DNA of 33,495 nucleotides from Amoebophrya sp. AT5.2. Taxonomy: Eukaryota > Sar > Dinophyceae > Syndiniales > Amoebophryaceae. Under the pieces are notes generated by a model that made no database searches, had not been told where the DNA came from, and saw only the letters and a list, made by a program, of their open reading frames with translations. The position numbers and the translations under genes are program-made. Positions 1 to 8,422 of the stretch are shown in pieces; position 1 is the stretch's first letter, and every line of letters begins with the position of its first letter. The stretch covers positions 1 through 33,495 of the forward strand of contig RXOD01003982.1 of assembly GCA_005223375.1 (NCBI GenBank), written 5' to 3'.

Positions 1-130
1 CTTGAGCGCCGGCCTAAACCGTCATTGCCTTAGGGGCTCGGACCAACTTAAGTTTGCGCACAGGCCGCAGCTACTAATAAATCACACCAGGGCCGAAAGG
101 GCATACTCTATCATATATAAAGCTCTAAAC

Positions 131-928
131 TCAAGAACCGTAGCGGAAATAAAATAAAAATACCGGAGTTGTTCGTATTAATTGGGCGCGCGCGTGCTGC
201 TCTTCTTCAAAAGTAAGGCCGAGTTGGCGGGCCCAGTATTCAAAGTGGCCACCATAGTACGACTCATCGCTTTTCTTGCTTTGCCACCACGTCTTCAAAC
301 TCTCCCACTTCCGCCTAGCAAAAGCGCGAATCGTGCTTTCCTTCTTCGCCGCCGCCGTGGCGATCATCGGGGTTTCCTGATCATCGTCATCGCCCGGCAT
401 CATGCCCCCCGCGTCTTCAACTTCATTCTCAATGATCTCCTCTTCACCGCCGCCCGCTTCTTCATCACTAGGGAGCTCGCTGGTGGTGATGCGAGTTCTG
501 GGCAACAAGTGCTGCAAAGCGCGGCTGAAACCAGTACTGATCCTTTCGCGGACGTTGATGCCGGGCTTCACCCCCAAAAAGCTCGCTTGGTGAAGTTGGT
601 GAAGTTGCGGTCCGTGGATGCCGCTCATCTCCTTCGTCGCCGCCGTCGTTGCGATCATCGGGGTGTCCTGCGCCGCTATGGCGATTGCGTCGTCCTGCAG
701 GAACGGCGTGACCTCGCCGCCGGCTGCCACCGCACCAGCCGAGGCTGAAAACGACGGCGAGGCCTTCCGCGGCGCCAGAAACTTCTGCTCCTCCTCCGCG
801 GCGGGAGTGACGATTTTCCCGGACACCTCCCGGAACATGATCTGCCCAGGATCGGCGAGCATGTTGATACCCCCAGCCCAAAAAAGGGCGGGAGTAACAC
901 CCCTCTCCAGAACTTGCAAGCGCCCCAT
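131..928 (-). CDS. Hypothetical protein with an internal duplicated segment (265 aa)
   Basis: I do not recognise a family. The frame runs from ATG at 928 to a stop at 131. The frame is also open for some codons upstream of 928, so an unseen upstream exon is possible and the start is uncertain. The protein is Ala/Glu-rich with an acidic central stretch (about residues 155-185) and a basic, Trp-containing C-terminal part (RRKWESLKTWWQSKK). A segment is repeated inside it: DTPMIATTAATKE near residue 88 and ETPMIATAAAKKE near residue 185. At the DNA level the two copies (about 341-378 and 631-669) share a run containing GCGATCATCGGGGT. No signal peptide or membrane helix is obvious. It is the last gene of the minus-strand array. 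It could be the 3' exon of a longer gene. Confidence 0.5.
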   Translation of the reverse strand: MGRLQVLERGVTPALFWAGGINMLADPGQIMFREVSGKIVTPAAEEEQKFLAPRKASPSFSASAGAVAAGGEVTPFLQDDAIAIAAQDTPMIATTAATKEMSGIHGPQLHQLHQASFLGVKPGINVRERISTGFSRALQHLLPRTRITTSELPSDEEAGGGEEEIIENEVEDAGGMMPGDDDDQETPMIATAAAKKESTIRAFARRKWESLKTWWQSKKSDESYYGGHFEYWARQLGLTFEEEQHARAQLIRTTPVFLFYFRYGS

Positions 929-2109
929 TGCGTAGGTTTGTCTTTGTCTCGTGAGCCGATGATCGTGATGTGGTCGATGGTGTGCAACTAGATCCGCCAG
1001 GTGCAGAAGGAACGCTGTGGAGATGTGAGCTGAATAGAGCTTTCCTTCATTAAGATTAAGTAGAATCAGTGCTAAGTAAACGTAAAGCTACTTCTTTGTC
1101 GCTAATAGTACTGTACTGGATGGACCTAAAAAAGCTGAAAGTGAAGAGTTCTGACCCAGACGCTCAGTGAGAGATCTTTAATTATAGAAACTTAAACCGC
1201 CACAACTATCAGTCGTTGTCGTGCCGTAAAACAAAAGCAAGTAGTGCAAAAATCTTTAATCGGAACAGAGACGCAAACGAGAATATCGGTAATTGTATCG
1301 GGATTGGAATCAAGTAGGATCGATGAGAAAAAAACCGCAAGCGAAAAGCAAAGCGAGGGTACGCTAAAACTCAATCGCAAAGGAAAGAACTGACAGGTGA
1401 AAGCAGTAGTCGTGCGTGGGCGTAAAGCAAAACGTCTTCGGTAATTTATCTAGTATCAGCCACTTCTCATGATTGTGATTCCGCACAGACAGGGTACGGA
1501 AGTGCCGCGTACTAATAAGACAGTCACGTACCACGACATGCGCATGCCAAGCGTCCACTCTCATATTACGACCATACGTCCTTCTGACCGACTTCATTTG
1601 CAACCGATCGGGAGTCTTCAGTGAAACCTAAATCTTCAGTGCAACCGATCGGAAGTGATTGATCGACCACAAATGGCTGTGCAATGTATGACGATTAATT
1701 TACGGGAAACTTGACGGAGTAGACAACGATAACATTGCATTTTGCCATGTTGGTGCAACACAGGTACTGTTGATACACCTGCGGCCGCGGGGCTACAAAA
1801 AACTGCGGGCTTGAGAGGCACACCCCCCCCACCGCCGTCCAACAAGAAAGTATATATCGAGCTCTTTTTTGCACCAGGCGAACCCATGCCCCTTCGTCAG
1901 AACTGGTTTTTCATGCGGTGTTTGTTTTGCTCGCTGTAGTTTTTTGGACGCGAAGGTTTTTGCGCGCGCACCACGTGCAGTTCTCTCAATCGTATCACGT
2001 TTCCCGTCGTTCAACGTGATTTGGAGCAGTCGGGGCCGTCGAACCTCCCTGTGGATTCCTCGAAGAAGGAGCACCCGACCAGCACTACAGCAGAATCTCG
2101 GTAATGGTT
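929..2109. other. Intergenic region between the Hsp110-like gene and the 131-928 gene
   Basis: About 1.2 kb, AT-richer than the flanking genes, with no convincing coding frame; the short frames lack domain-like composition. It carries a duplicated 12-mer, GCAACCGATCGG, at about 1600-1611 and 1641-1652, with TCTTCAGTG also repeated beside it. It should hold the 3' UTR of the Hsp110-like gene and the 5' region of the next gene. I see no clear promoter motif. Confidence 0.5.
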
Positions 2110-5100
2110 TCACCCGAACATTTTTCCGTACATTTTCGCTGCTTTTTGCTTCGCGATCGCCTGCAGGCGTTCTAGTTTTTTGTCCAGCTTCAAAATGTCG
2201 GCGTTTCCTTCTTCCCCCGGCACGTTGCCTTGGAGTACGAACTTGGTGCACTTCCTCGCGCCGTCGATCTCGCCGACCTTCTCCAGCGCCGTGGCCTTGC
2301 GGAACAGCGCCTTCACGTTCGTGGGCTCGATGTCGAGGGCGCTGTCGCACTGCCGCACCACCTTCTGGTACAGCTGGTCGGCGACCGTTTTGTTTCCCGC
2401 CGCCGCGTCCGCCTGTAGTTTATTAAGTTGTTTTGTGAGTGTGACGGAGTTCTTGATCTTGTAGAAGTAGAGGGGAAAGTCCAACCTCAGAGAGTAAGTG
2501 TAGTACCCCTTTCAGGTAGCACATGGCTGTGTTCAGGTAGCAGGAGAGTGCGATTTTGTTTTTTTGTGTTTTTTCGTCCCCTGCTTTGACGTCGAAGAGT
2601 TTCGCCAGGTTTGCGTGCGCCTTTTGGTAGCGCAGGATGGCTTCTTGAAAGGTCCCCGCTTTGAAGAGTTCGTTGCCCTCCACCCGTTGTTTTTCCGCCA
2701 TCCGCAGTCGCTCTCCGTTTGGCAGTTTTCGCGTGTCGTGGTCTTCTTTGTTTTCGCCCTCGTCTGCCTTTTCCTGTTCCCGCTTCTTGTTCAGCTCCAC
2801 TAATTCTTTCTCCATCACTTCCTGCTTCTGCTTCTTCTCCGCGAAGTACCTTTCTCCCTGCGTTTCGAACTGGAGGTTTAACTCTTCGTACTTCTTCTCG
2901 TACGTCTCCCGCTCGACCGCCGCATCGTCCACGTTATCCAAAAACCAGTGCTCGGCCGCGTCGAAGGCTTTCTCGAGCCCCCCCGCGTCCTCGAACAGGC
3001 CCCTGTTCGCCGCCTCCGCAAGCACCCGCTTTCCTTCGAACAGAAAAGCCTCGAGCCGGTTGACAGCCCCGAGCCGTGCGACCTCCCGTGCCTCGACCCC
3101 TTCCATCCGCTCCTCGACCGCAACCAGCTCCTCGAGGAATCCTGCCGGAACTCCGAGTTCTTGCGCCGGTTGTTGTCCGAGCACGCTTTCCAGCCCGAAG
3201 GTCTTGCCGGCGGCAAAAAGGCACGCGCCGGTTGCGACCGCGGACGAGCCGTCGAGCCCGCGGCCGAGGGTGACAACGGGTGGAGGAGTCTTTTGCGCAT
3301 CGTCCTCGCTTCCCCTGCCTGCGTTTACCGCCCTGCTGATCCGGTCCGCGACGCAGGGAATCCGCACGCCTCCGCCGACTATCTCCACCGAGAAATTGTT
3401 GTTTATGTTTTTGTTTTTCTCCACCTGAAGATCATTGCGAACGAGCTTTGCGCTCGCCTGGGCTGCCTCCACTCCCTGTTTCACCGCGGCCTCGATCTCC
3501 GTTAACTCCCCCGCCAGGCTCTCCTCCAAGTCTGCCCGCCGCAGCTCCAGCGAGAAGTCCTCCGCGTCGTCCTGCAGCCAGCACTCCAGATGGACGCTGG
3601 CCGAGGGCAGCATGGAAAGCTCCTTCAAGGCTTTCGTCATCGCCTGCTGCAGCTTGAACGCCTTGCGCGAGGTGATGGGCACCTCCTCCTTGTACTTGTT
3701 CTTTGCGTGCGCGAGCCCAAAACTTGTCAGCTGCTGCACGAAGTTGTGCACCCCGATGTGCGGAAGACACTTGCGGAACAGGACCGTGGCGGCGAGGGGG
3801 TGGGCGGTAGGAGCGTCAGCGTCTCCCTTTATACTACTTTTCTGCGCCGCCGCCGGCGCCTGCTGCTCACCTTCTGCTTCGTGGGCCGAGTCGACGGTGG
3901 AGGGGCTCACGTCCGCAGCAGGGTCCGCAGAAGAGCTGCTAGCGACGATCTCCGCCACGGTCACGGTCGTCTGCGAAAAACCCACGTCGACAAGCAGGAG
4001 GCAGGAGGATGATGACGCCGGGTTCTTGTCGCCAGTCACGGTCTCGAGAACATCTATGAAAGGAAAGCTGCGAGATGAAACCGTTAGAATGGAGGTATTG
4101 ATTTATTTCACGTTGCTAGCCTAGCGCCGCTTCGGAAAGGGCAAGCTGAACCTAAACTGGCTGATCGCGTTGGGAGCAGCTTCGCGGCGGCTTCGTCGTG
4201 ATGCAGGAGCTGCACAACGACCGCAGCCCTTGCATCACGACGAAGCCGCTGTAGTGGACAAGAACTGGAAGCTAAAAACAAGGAACCAGGGAAGATTCCG
4301 GGAGGCAGAAGCACTTGACAGTTTTGTCAACATACTATGTGTATCGTGCAAACCCAAATTTGATTGTGGCACAGACCAAGTGGTTTCTTCTGCGTTCTGG
4401 TTCTTTCGGCTTACGGCGGTGTTCGTACTTGGTGACCCATTGCGCCAACAGCGCCTCGGAGTGGTAGCACAGCGAAATCGCCTCTTTCCGCAGCCCTGCG
4501 ACCCCCAGGGCCGGCAGGAAGATCTTACCCAATTCAGCGGGATCCACCCCATCCGGTAGAGCAAACACCAACTTCTCGTGCGCCGTAGCTCCCTGGTAAA
4601 AAGAATACAGGTTGGGTCAGGATGGAATGGTCGATCGGAGTCGGCTCAGGAAGCTCATACAGTGCAACAAGTTTTTTAGTTTCTCTGCACTAAATTTACA
4701 CAGCAGGAGGTAGTTCAAATCGAGCCAAATGTAAGGTACTTAATCCTGCTCCTGCAACGCTACTTCAACTGCTGTATCAGTAAAGCGGTACCTTCACGTG
4801 TTTGAGGCTGGCGAGTTTCTTCAGGAAGACGGCGAGGACGCTCGTGAGGCAGAACGCTTCGGGTACGGGATTGCCGTCGAACTCCAGGGAGTCATCCCCT
4901 CCAGCCTCCAGATCCCACACCCACTGGTACCTGATCTTGGCCGCCGCAAGCGACTTGGAGAAAGCCGCGGGAATGAGGTAGGTAAACGTCTGCGCCGGAT
5001 TCTTGTTCACCAAAGCTTCCGCAGCTTCTCCGATCAAACGGGAACGGAAATCCAGAGATACAACCTGAACCGAAGCGATGGCGATGCAACCGTGATCATT

Positions 5101-5307
5101 ATTAATCCATTACTGTAGTTTCTTTGAGTAATCGAAGATCGAGTAGGAGTACGAGTAGAACAGCATTCCTAGTACCGAGGGCGTGGAGCGGTTTGCGAGG
5201 TCGTTGACGTCGACTTGCACGCAGTGAGGCTCGGCGGACGGGGCAGACGCCGTGACGGAGTGAAACGCGCCGAGGTCGACGCCACGGAAAACAGTCGACG
5301 AGGCCAT
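2110..5307 (-). CDS. Hsp110/Hsp70-like chaperone with C-terminal TPR repeats (5 exons, predicted 824 aa)
   Basis: Exons by my reading: 5307-5158, 5046-4792, 4592-4415, 4053-2513, 2460-2110; the phases agree and give 824 codons plus stop. The N-terminal half is an Hsp70-type ATPase domain: GVDLG near residue 9, STPSVLG...SRLIGEAAEAL (residues ~41-62), VDVGFSQ (~216) in place of the second phosphate motif, and the adenosine motif VGGGVRIPCV (~420). VDVGFSQ resembles the Hsp110 rather than the canonical Hsp70 form. After about residue 480 only ~20 residues precede a charged helical segment resembling the alpha lid (EERMEGVEAREVARL, ~509 on), so the beta substrate-binding domain seems absent. A coiled, Lys/Glu-rich linker and TPR repeats follow (KQRVEGNELFKAGTFQEAI, ~650; CDSALDIEPTNVKALFRKA, ~740 on). 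Introns 2 and 3 are GT-AG; introns 1 (111 nt) and 4 (52 nt) are not. It is probably cytosolic, with no signal peptide. Its cellular role is inferred. Confidence 0.85.
2461..2512 (-). other. 52-nt non-GT-AG intron in the TPR region
   Basis: The TPR frame breaks here and resumes only if about 52 nt are removed. Upstream coding ends ...TGCTACCTG and downstream coding starts AAGATCAAG, joining CYL to KIKNSV, as expected for consecutive TPR helices. Only a 2-3 nt match (AA/AAG) is shared across the ends, so the exact cut is ambiguous. No GT-AG pair keeps the frame. Confidence 0.6.
4054..4414 (-). other. GT-AG intron with a perfect 19-bp inverted repeat
   Basis: The donor is GTAAGC after ...GAACACCGCC and the acceptor is TTTCATAG before ATGTTCTCGAG; phase 1 is kept. 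Inside it, 4187-4205 and 4231-4249 are perfect inverse complements (arm GCGGCTTCGTCGTGATGCA) with a 25-nt loop. There are no flanking direct repeats, so this is an ordinary spliceosomal intron. Confidence 0.75.
4593..4791 (-). other. GT-AG intron of the Hsp110-like gene
   Basis: The donor is AAG|GTACCG and the acceptor TTCTTTTTACCAG|GGA, with a clear pyrimidine tract. Joining gives HVKGATAHEKLVFALPDG in frame, matching the ATPase-domain order. Confidence 0.8.
5047..5157 (-). other. 111-nt non-GT-AG intron of the Hsp110-like gene
   Basis: The exon ends at CTGTTC and coding resumes at CGTTCCCGTTTG, just after another TTC. The join gives STPSVLGMLFRSRLIGEAA, which aligns without gaps to the start of Hsp110 ATPase domains. 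The only shared repeat is TTC and no GT-AG pair fits. Confidence 0.65.
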
Positions 5308-6170
5308 GTTCCGTAAGTAGAAGAGGAGCGATAGTCGAGAGATGAAACAAGACAGTCTCACTCTGAGTGACTCAGTCTGTAGCAAAGGAAAGGCTTCTAC
5401 TTTTCGTCAGAACGGATGAAGTATATTAAAAGTACAAGTAGCGAATCATTTAATATCCTCAACACGGCGTCGGCGACGGCCACGAGGAGAACTTGTACTT
5501 GAACTACCTCTACCGCCGACCGCGACGGACTTGCACGAACGAGCACGTTTTTAGCACGCAGGATGATGGGATCGCAAAAACACCTCTTGATGATGTAGGA
5601 TCTCGAAGTAAGTTGATCTCCTTGATCGGATCGCGGCACTTCTTTCGGGATCCTCCTCACGGACGGGGGAGCGCACCAGCCATTCATCGGTCATCGGACT
5701 GAGCCACTACTTTTTCTGGACATCGTGTCCGTGTGCGCACGCGGAGGCGTTCCAGTACTACCTGTGTCTGTTGTATTGGCACTTCTTAGGCGAGCCGCTT
5801 TTGCTGGTGCCCGACCACCTCTGCCATCGAGAGGAGTCGTGCGCAGTCCGAGTTGTTCGTGGTAGACGAAGATCGTCTTTGTTTTGAAACTTGACGGACG
5901 GCGATTCCTGTACATTTCGCAAACTACCAAAATCCACTCTTTACAACGTCGGAGAAAAGTACCAAAACTCGGCAATTTGCGTCGCAAGGTATAAATTCCC
6001 GCCTGGGTATCAACCCGCCTCAAGCACTGGCTTACACTTTGGGCGACCCCGCGCGGTAGTTGTGGTATTTTATCTATGGTGCAGAAGTGGGACAAGTTGG
6101 TCTGACGGCACTTCATATACTTTTTCAACATCACAGTGAGTGCGTCATTGACATTACTCGTAGCATCGCC
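5308..6170. other. Intergenic region
   Basis: About 860 bp between the 596-aa gene and the Hsp110-like gene. Frames on both strands are short and compositionally unremarkable. I see no repeat, RNA gene or regulatory motif I can support. It should include the Hsp110-like promoter or 5' leader. Confidence 0.45.
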
Positions 6171-7961
6171 TCAGTCTACCACTGCCTCGAAGGCGCTCAT
6201 CACGGGCGCCTCATAATCCTCTTCGTGGGGTGGATGGGTATCCTGTACTATGCCCCAGGAGGCCCCCGCCGCGGCGCGCCGCTGGAATGTCGATTCAAAC
6301 GCGCCGCCACCCGGACGTGCCAGCGTGAGGTCCGGCCCGCTGTCAAAGTCTTGTCTCCTCCTGATAAGCAGTGTTGTCTGCCCATGTTGATGCCCCACTT
6401 CTGTTGCGCTCCGTCGGCCCGAGGTCGCCTCAGGCGGACGCTGCGAGGAACGTGGTAAGGGCGCCGCGCGCACGGGGCCGATGGCCCATCCGCCCCGTTC
6501 GCGCGGCGCCGCTCCCACGTTCGCCGCGGGAACCACTGCTCCGTTGAGGTACTCGTGGGTCGCGAACGGGTCCCACTCCGAGCTCCTTTTGAACGCGTAC
6601 CCCTCGAAACCGGCCGCGTTGCCCACGCCACCCATCTCCAAGAACCGGGCAAAGGAATACGCGCCACCACAAGAGTGCGCGAACGAGGAGAACTGGTTTG
6701 CAAGCGCCATCAAATTAACGTTCGACCCCGTGAGTAGCAGCAGCCGCTGTTTCTTGCCCCCCCCCGTACCCCCTCGGAACTGCGGGTGGCGCAAAATGCT
6801 GGAAATCACGTCGAAGCCCCCTGAAGATGTACCTCTGCGCGAAGTAGATGTCTGAGAGGGAGGAAATCTTGCGCACCACCACGCCGCCCGGCCCTCCCGC
6901 AGGAACGGGACGTCGAAGTGGTGCTGGAGAATCGTCTGCGACGTGCTCGCCGGTCCGCAGCAAAAGGCGCGACGGAGGAACTCGATCTGTTGGCCACACA
7001 AAGCTCCACTAGTCCCCGCGGCCCTTTGTGACCCTGAGAAGGGGCGGGCGTCGGGAGTAAGAGTAAGTGGCTGCCCTGCTCTTCTTCCTGCCCCCCACAA
7101 TTGCTGCCCATTCGCATTGGAAGAAATGGAATGCTGTTGTCCAGCACCCGCAGCTCCAGCCGTCGGGGGCCCCATGATGAGCTCTCCATCTCCAACCAGT
7201 AAGTAGACGGGGAGCTGCTTCGACCGCCCTCCATGGATCGGATCGTCCGCCGCCAGCGCCAAGCCGTCCAACACCCCCTGCGCCGTGTGCAGCAGCCGGC
7301 CGCTGTCGGTACCGCCCGCCCCGAACGAAACAAACATCGCGTCGAACGACTGTTCCGAGCCGAAGTGCGTTGCCAAGTCGCTCCCGAGGACCTGCCCGCG
7401 CGAGTACGAGTTGTACCGATCCCCTCCCCGGGGTATGCTCATGATCGAGGGGGTAGGGGTATGCGTATGACTAAGACCAGCAGCAGTCGATTGCGGCAAA
7501 TTCGGGCCAACCAGAATCACGTCGGGCAGGCTGTCGTCCGTCGCCGCGGGCAACGAGGGGTTGTCTGCCCGGGGAACTTGCTGCGGCCTCGGCGCGCCCA
7601 GGATTTCTTGTGCCGTGGCTAGTACTCCCGACCGATGGTGCTGCGCCAATATCCCCGCCTGGGGTAGCGGTAGTTGCTGTTGTGCAGCAGCAGCAAACAA
7701 AGACGTCCCCTGCGACGTGTTTTGATGGGCGGTATTGCGGTGGTGCTGCGGCGTGAGTTCGAAGTCCGGGTGGAGGTCGTTATCCTGGACTTCGAACTCA
7801 CGCCGCAGCGCCACCGGACTGTAGGTATGATTATCCTGGACCTGGAGTTGAAGCTGCTGTACCTCCTCCGCGTGGCGTTCATCCTGTAGAATGCGCCGTT
7901 GCCATTCGCGTTCCTCGTCCGCGTTTAGAAGCAGCGAGGACGGCGCGTTGGCGCTATCCAA
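6171..7961 (-). CDS. Hypothetical protein, 596 aa
   Basis: One open frame from ATG at 7961 to a stop at 6171. I cannot assign a family. The N-terminal ~150 residues are Gln/His-rich (ADEEREWQRRILQDERHAEEVQ, QQLPLPQ). Two central segments look like a folded domain: FDAMFVSFGAGGTDSGRL with PVYLLVGDGELIMGPP, and RLLLLTGSNVNLMALANQF followed by EMGGVGNAAGFEGYAF. Alternating hydrophobic strands and Gly turns there are reminiscent of a Rossmann-like or vWA-like fold, but I see no definite metal or nucleotide motif. The C-terminus is low complexity. Around 6790-6900 another frame reads VRKISSLSDIYFAQRYIF, which looks coding, so a small intron or frame change is possible. The gene also contains a long inverted repeat at 7739-7815. 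Confidence 0.55.
   Translation of the reverse strand: MDSANAPSSLLLNADEEREWQRRILQDERHAEEVQQLQLQVQDNHTYSPVALRREFEVQDNDLHPDFELTPQHHRNTAHQNTSQGTSLFAAAAQQQLPLPQAGILAQHHRSGVLATAQEILGAPRPQQVPRADNPSLPAATDDSLPDVILVGPNLPQSTAAGLSHTHTPTPSIMSIPRGGDRYNSYSRGQVLGSDLATHFGSEQSFDAMFVSFGAGGTDSGRLLHTAQGVLDGLALAADDPIHGGRSKQLPVYLLVGDGELIMGPPTAGAAGAGQQHSISSNANGQQLWGAGRRAGQPLTLTPDARPFSGSQRAAGTSGALCGQQIEFLRRAFCCGPASTSQTILQHHFDVPFLREGRAAWWCARFPPSQTSTSRRGTSSGGFDVISSILRHPQFRGGTGGGKKQRLLLLTGSNVNLMALANQFSSFAHSCGGAYSFARFLEMGGVGNAAGFEGYAFKRSSEWDPFATHEYLNGAVVPAANVGAAPRERGGWAIGPVRAAPLPRSSQRPPEATSGRRSATEVGHQHGQTTLLIRRRQDFDSGPDLTLARPGGGAFESTFQRRAAAGASWGIVQDTHPPHEEDYEAPVMSAFEAVVD
7739..7815. repeat. 29-bp near-perfect inverted repeat inside a coding region
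   Basis: The arms 7739-7767 and 7787-7815 are inverse complements with one mismatch (core GCGGCGTGAGTTCGAAGTCC) and a 19-nt loop. On the minus strand the arms encode ALRREFEVQ and DFELTPQHH, so the hairpin is read through in frame. I found no direct repeat at its edges. Confidence 0.9.
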
Positions 7962-8422
7962 TTGACTTTGAGTTTGACTCCCCGCAGCTGCACAGGGAAA
8001 CTGCTGTTCCGCTCTCAGGGGGCAGATAAAGCCCCCTCCTCTGCTGCGCGTAATTTTCCTTAGAAGAGGGGTGGTCTAGTACTTGCCGTTTTGCTAGTTT
8101 TTCCTCGATGGAGGACGCCGACCTATTTGTGTTTTTCTCGCTGGTGGCGGCGATTCGCATTTCTTTTCATTTTTGCAGCTGATGCTGCGCCTGCGCTAGC
8201 ACTTCTCCCTTGTCCTATTCATTACTTGTTGCCGTAAAATCAAAACCTAAACGTACCTAGACCTGCACCTCGATGGGGACCTAGGAAGCCGAAGCGGAGG
8301 CAAGCCTAGCTTTGAGCAGTGACGGGTGAGATGACGGCGCAGCTGCTCCAAGCCTGCGAGCACTCTTATCGGAGTACCATAGGTCATGACCTCGGCATCA
8401 GTGATCGCCGAAAAAGCATATT
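7962..8422. other. Intergenic region
   Basis: About 460 bp between the EEP-like gene and the 596-aa gene. A short minus-strand frame (8160-7954) overlaps the start of the 596-aa gene and has no recognisable features. I see no motif I can support. Confidence 0.4.

Noticed and set aside
182..748. Long plus-strand open frame opposite the 131-928 gene
   Set aside because: It is an antisense shadow of a GC-rich coding region, with Arg/Ala/Leu-rich composition and no domain.
2661..3428. Plus-strand frames (255 aa and others) opposite the Hsp110-like gene
   Set aside because: The minus-strand frame has clear chaperone and TPR motifs; the plus-strand ones are Ser/Pro/Arg-rich shadows.
4187..4249. 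19-bp hairpin considered as a tRNA or other structured RNA gene
   Set aside because: It is a simple stem with a 25-nt loop inside a GT-AG intron; no tRNA arms or known RNA motifs. A small RNA precursor remains possible but unsupported.
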